From the NCBI GenBank assembly GCA_020861205.1, contig JAJBSY010000364.1:1-8798 (forward strand): a DNA stretch of 8,798 nucleotides, written 5' to 3'. Shown here one piece after another: positions 6,416 through 8,798 of the stretch. Every line of letters starts with the position of its first letter. The first letter of the stretch is position 1. The notes under the pieces were generated by a model. That model searched no databases and was not told where the DNA came from. It saw nothing but the letters and a program-made list of their open reading frames with translations. The stretch comes from Deltaproteobacteria bacterium. Its GTDB lineage: Bacteria; Desulfobacterota; Desulfovibrionia; Desulfovibrionales; Desulfovibrionaceae. The position numbers and the translations under genes are program-made.

Positions 6416-6703
6416 ATGAGTATAGAAACCCAATATAGTATCGCGGGCGTGGATGTTTCCGACGTCCGCAACCGGAATGAGGCGCGCATTGCTGAAAAGA
6501 TGCGGGATGCGCTGGAAAAAATGGGCAATCCGGCAGTGTCGCCCCAAGCGGTACGCGACGCGTATGCCCTGGCTCTTAACCTGCTCCCCGCGCGCTACAA
6601 GCAGAGCGGAACCATCATTCTGCGCGAACCCATCCGGGAAAGCCACCTGGAGGAGGCCACGGTGCGGGCCCTCAAACAGGTTCTCAACAACCCGAAAAAA
6701 TAA
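6416..6703 (+). CDS. Small ComFB-like protein lacking the usual cysteines
   Basis: This 95-residue soluble, mostly helical protein carries VRDAYALALNLLPARYKQSG (46-65). The block strongly recalls the core of the ComFB (late competence development protein) family, where an Asp, a D-x-x-A-L-A-L-N-x-L-P-x-R-Y stretch and then a strand follow a C-x-x-C pair. Here the place of that pair reads NPAVSPQ (38-44), and the whole protein has no cysteine, so zinc binding by those ligands is unlikely. The N-terminal half (NRNEARIAEKM, 19-29) also fits the family's leading helix. ComFB homologues have recently been linked to cyclic-dinucleotide binding, but I cannot tell whether this one binds any. GGGAG (6406-6410), five bases upstream, supports the start. 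It has its own likely promoter, and a hairpin abuts its stop. Confidence 0.7.
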   Translation: MSIETQYSIAGVDVSDVRNRNEARIAEKMRDALEKMGNPAVSPQAVRDAYALALNLLPARYKQSGTIILREPIRESHLEEATVRALKQVLNNPKK

Positions 6704-6731
6704 GCGGATACGGGGAGGTTTCCCGATCCGC
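6704..6731 (+). terminator. Hairpin abutting the ComFB-like stop codon
   Basis: GCGGAT (6704-6709) pairs with ATCCGC (6726-6731), and CGGG (6711-6714) with CCCG (6722-6725), with A6710 bulged and a 7-nt loop. The stem starts on the base after TAA. There is no T-run after it, so it is either a U-less terminator or a 3'-end stabiliser. Confidence 0.5.
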
Positions 6732-6802
6732 GTCGCATCGCCTCCGGACCGAACCCGTGCGCGGCGTGCCGCCCGGCCGCGACGCTTTTTCAGGATCCCG
6801 CC

Positions 6803-7642
6803 ATGTCGTTAACCCCCATACGCGTTGACCAGCACAGCCATACCCTGCATTCCCACGCCAAGGACACGGTGGCGGCCATGGCCGCGTCCGCGTTTGACAA
6901 GGGGCTGGAGGTCTTCGGTTTTTCCGAGCACTCCCCGCGGCCGGAAGCCTACAGGTACCCGAACGATTACCGGGACAGGCTTGTCGCGGGTTTTCCCTCC
7001 TATGTCGCGGAAGTTCTGGCGGAAAAAGAACGGTACACGGGCCGCATGGAAATCCTCCTGGCCCTGGAAATGGACTACCTGCCCGACGAGGAAGAGTTTG
7101 TGCGGCAATCGGTATCCGCACACCCCTATGCCTATGTCATCGGAAGCGTCCATTTTCAGGGGTTATGGGGGTTCGATTACGCCGCAGCAGACTGGGAGCC
7201 GCTTTCCGAACAGACCCGCCGCGACGTGTTCGTCCGGTATTACCGGGATCAGAAGCGCATGGCCGAGACCGGCCTTTTCCAGATCGCCGGCCATCCGGAC
7301 CTGATCAAGCTGTTCGCCAAACCCGCCTTCGACGCCTGGATCCAAACGCCGGACGCCCAGAACGTCGTCCGGGAAACCCTTGCCGCGTTCAAGGCCAGCA
7401 ACATGGCCATGGAGGTTTCTTCGGCCGCTGTCCGCAAGGGATTGGGCGAACCCTACCCAGGACCCGTCATTATGCGTCTGGCGCACGAATTGGGTGTGCC
7501 CGTGGCCTTCGGCTCGGATACCCACGCGGTTGGTGACGTGGCCTTCGGCCTGGACGATCTTGCCGCTTACGCGCACCGGTTCGGGTATACCGAAAGCGTG
7601 TTTTTCCGCGATAAAGCCATGCAAACGCGGCCGTTCGCCTGA
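6803..7642 (+). CDS. PHP-family phosphatase, histidinol-phosphatase-like
   Basis: This 279-residue cytoplasmic enzyme belongs to the PHP superfamily and most resembles the HisJ/HisK-type histidinol phosphatase. That enzyme hydrolyses L-histidinol phosphate to histidinol, the penultimate step of histidine synthesis. Metal-binding residues are visible in order: H11 and H13 (HSH), E42-H43 in FSEH, E89 in ALEMDY, H117 in SVHF, H164 in GHPDL, and D239 with H241 in SDTH. Together these fit the usual trinuclear PHP site. Length is normal for this subfamily. The ATG at 6803 has AGGA (6792-6795) seven bases upstream. No other his gene is nearby, as is common for this enzyme, so the substrate is inferred from resemblance; another phosphoester is possible. 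Confidence 0.85.
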   Translation: MSLTPIRVDQHSHTLHSHAKDTVAAMAASAFDKGLEVFGFSEHSPRPEAYRYPNDYRDRLVAGFPSYVAEVLAEKERYTGRMEILLALEMDYLPDEEEFVRQSVSAHPYAYVIGSVHFQGLWGFDYAAADWEPLSEQTRRDVFVRYYRDQKRMAETGLFQIAGHPDLIKLFAKPAFDAWIQTPDAQNVVRETLAAFKASNMAMEVSSAAVRKGLGEPYPGPVIMRLAHELGVPVAFGSDTHAVGDVAFGLDDLAAYAHRFGYTESVFFRDKAMQTRPFA

Positions 7643-7694
7643 TTTCGCGCCCGGTCCCTTGTCTTTTCCATCCGCTGTACTAGATAGGTTCAGA

Positions 7695-7727
7695 GCGGTA
7701 CGCTTCGCGCATCCGCGAAGCGACCGC
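7695..7727. repeat. Long inverted repeat (14-bp stem)
   Basis: GCGGT (7695-7699) and CGCTTCGCG (7701-7709) pair with CGCGAAGCG (7714-7722) and ACCGC (7723-7727), leaving A7700 bulged and a CATC loop. This is the most stable-looking stem in the window. No T-run follows it on the + strand. It could terminate the upstream message, act as a protein site, or be a dispersed palindrome. The nine-base arm CGCGAAGCG also occurs at 85-93. Confidence 0.55.
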
Positions 7728-7815
7728 CGTTCCGGTCACCCGGCCGTTCTTTCGCGCCGTGCGCCGTGGAACCGGCGGGGCAGCCACCCGTTTTCGCAAC
7801 AAAAAGCACCCCCGG

Positions 7816-7851
7816 TTTCTCCCGAGGGGAAAGGGGACATTCCCCGGAGGA
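7816..7851 (+). promoter_or_regulatory. htpX leader with mutually exclusive Shine-Dalgarno pairing
   Basis: Stem A pairs 7816-7822 (TTTCTCC) with 7826-7832 (GGGGAAA), seven pairs with one G-U and a three-base loop. Stem B pairs GGGGA (7833-7837) with TCCCC (7841-7845) and ends on the base before the Shine-Dalgarno GGAGG (7846-7850). Alternatively 7817-7822 (TTCTCC) can pair with 7846-7851 (GGAGGA), six pairs with one G-U, compatible with stem B but not with stem A. This would hide the ribosome site. The pairing is read directly; a thermometer or switch role is inference. Confidence 0.4.
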
Positions 7852-7856
7852 TATGG

Positions 7857-8735
7857 ATGACCAGCCAACTCAAAACGTTTCTTCTCCTCGCCCTGCTTTC
7901 CGGGCTTATCCTGTTCATGGGCCGGCTTTTCGGGGGGCACGCCGGACTGATGATCGCCCTGTGCATCGCCCTTGTCATGAACGTGGGCAGTTACTGGTTT
8001 TCGGACAAGATCGTGCTGGCGGCTTACAGGGCCAGGGAGGTGAGCCCGGAAGAAGCCCCCATGCTCCATGCCATGGTGGCGGATCTGGCGCGTGAGGCCG
8101 GGGTGCCCAAGCCACGCATATGCGTTATCCCGGAAGATTCCCCCAACGCCTTCGCCACAGGCCGTAACCCGGAACACGCGGTGGTGGCCGTTACCGAGGG
8201 CATCGTGCGCCTGTTGTCGCCGGAGGAGCTGCGCGGGGTGCTCGCTCACGAGATGGGGCACGTGGTCAACCGCGACATCCTGATCCAGAGCGTGGCCAGC
8301 GTCCTGGCGACGGTGGTGATGTATCTCGCGAACATGTTGCAGTTCGCGGCCATTTTCGGCGGCGGCCGTCGCGACGAAGGCGGCGGCGGAGCGCTCGGGA
8401 TGGCCTCGGGGCTGCTTATGGCGTTCCTTGCGCCCCTGGCGGCCTCGCTCATCCAGTTCGCTCTTTCCCGTTCCCGTGAATACCTCGCCGACGCGACCGG
8501 CGCGCGGCTGTCGCACTCGCCCCAGGCCCTGGCTTCGGCCCTGGGCAAGCTGGACGCCTATACCCGGAGGATCCCCATGCACAGCGCTTCCCCACAGACG
8601 GCGAACATGTTCATCGTGAATCCCTTTGCGGGGCTCAGCGGCGGCGTAACGTCCCTTTTCACCACTCACCCGCCTATCCAGGACCGCATCGCGCGGCTGC
8701 AGACCATGGCCCGCACCGGTTCGTACCATGCGTAA
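7857..8735 (+). CDS. htpX: HtpX heat-shock membrane zinc metalloprotease (M48)
   Basis: This 292-residue inner-membrane protease of family M48B degrades misfolded membrane proteins in partnership with FtsH. The zinc site is HEMGH (131-135), with E208 in the SREYLAD block (206-212) as the third ligand. Other family marks are NAFATGRNPEHA (97-108), the start of the catalytic domain, and FTTHPPIQDRI (268-278) near the C-terminus. Two N-terminal hydrophobic helices (about 6-22 and 29-47) and two central ones (about 146-166 and 182-203) match HtpX topology; a Gly-rich loop (168-178) separates the central pair. Length is typical. The ATG at 7857 has GGAGG (7846-7850) six bases upstream; an out-of-frame ATG lies at 7853. 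The last part of the gene (8643-8697) is repeated exactly after the stop. Confidence 0.96.
   Translation: MTSQLKTFLLLALLSGLILFMGRLFGGHAGLMIALCIALVMNVGSYWFSDKIVLAAYRAREVSPEEAPMLHAMVADLAREAGVPKPRICVIPEDSPNAFATGRNPEHAVVAVTEGIVRLLSPEELRGVLAHEMGHVVNRDILIQSVASVLATVVMYLANMLQFAAIFGGGRRDEGGGGALGMASGLLMAFLAPLAASLIQFALSRSREYLADATGARLSHSPQALASALGKLDAYTRRIPMHSASPQTANMFIVNPFAGLSGGVTSLFTTHPPIQDRIARLQTMARTGSYHA
8643..8697 (+). repeat. Direct repeat, copy 1 (inside htpX)
   Basis: These 55 bases, encoding part of the conserved C-terminal HtpX block, are repeated exactly 101 bp downstream at 8744-8798. Confidence 0.95.
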
Positions 8736-8743
8736 CATGCGGA

Positions 8744-8798
8744 GGCGTAACGTCCCTTTTCACCACTCACCCGCCTATCCAGGACCGCATCGCGCGGC
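8744..8798 (+). repeat. Direct repeat, copy 2 (to the window edge)
   Basis: This is an exact copy of 8643-8697, beginning nine bases after the htpX stop and running to the last base. GCGG precedes both copies, separated from them by one mismatched base. The match may continue beyond the window. It is either a partial tandem duplication of the htpX 3' end with a 101-bp period or an assembly artefact. Confidence 0.95.

Larger units (their letters stand above)
7643..7856 (+). other. Intergenic region upstream of htpX
   Basis: The 214 bases between the PHP gene and htpX contain no gene. They hold a strong hairpin (7695-7727), a poor promoter candidate just before it (TTGTCT at 7659-7664 and TAGATA at 7681-7686, 16-bp spacer), and the structured htpX leader (7811-7850). 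I see no CIRCE-like inverted repeat for heat-shock control. Confidence 0.5.

Noticed and set aside
5646..6419. A 257-codon open frame on the plus strand opposite the C39-like gene
   Set aside because: The minus-strand protein has recognisable catalytic motifs, an SD and operon spacing, while this frame is Gly/Arg/Pro-rich without motifs.
7380..7856. N-terminal extension of htpX by 159 codons into the PHP gene
   Set aside because: It overlaps the PHP coding region in another frame. GGAGG and the family N-terminus place the start at 7857.

Overview
The window is a GC-rich bacterial stretch with ten recognisable protein-coding genes. Most are ordinary housekeeping or envelope functions. It encodes a stand-alone heptose-1-phosphate adenylyltransferase (LPS core precursor), so the host is probably Gram-negative. 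The mix of receiver, M50 protease, iron-sulfur-type TrpRS, heptose adenylyltransferase, CorA, PHP phosphatase and HtpX would fit a sulfate-reducer-like member of the Desulfovibrionaceae. That assignment is inferred from overall resemblance and is not proven. No tRNA, rRNA, CRISPR array, insertion sequence or phage gene was found.

Layout. 1-553 holds no gene I can support. It contains a few inverted repeats and, near 389-443, an AT-rich patch that could carry a promoter. A rightward group follows: a single-domain response regulator (554-916), an M50 intramembrane metalloprotease (981-1679), trpS (1692-2696), a heptose-1-P adenylyltransferase (2820-3311) and corA (3456-4571). A leftward pair lies at 6149-4650: a small protein with papain/C39-like catalytic residues, followed after 3 nt by a ten-helix EamA/DMT permease. 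Rightward genes then resume with a ComFB-like protein (6416-6703), a PHP-family histidinol-phosphatase-like enzyme (6803-7642) and the heat-shock membrane protease htpX (7857-8735).

How the genes fit together. The M50 gene and trpS are 12 nt apart and are probably co-transcribed. The adenylyltransferase and corA each have their own leader with strong hairpins. The protease-like gene and the permease look translationally coupled and are the least explained unit. The ComFB-like gene has a plausible promoter in the divergent region, and a hairpin abuts its stop codon.

Most worth a second look: (i) the htpX and corA leaders, where a strand able to pair with the Shine-Dalgarno can instead pair with another segment; (ii) the C39-like protein coupled to an EamA permease; (iii) a ComFB-like protein without the usual cysteines; (iv) a TrpRS with a four-cysteine iron-sulfur signature; (v) an exact 55-bp repeat ending at the last base of the window, which may be a real tandem duplication or an assembly artefact. 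I do not see a clear new multi-gene defence or mobile system.
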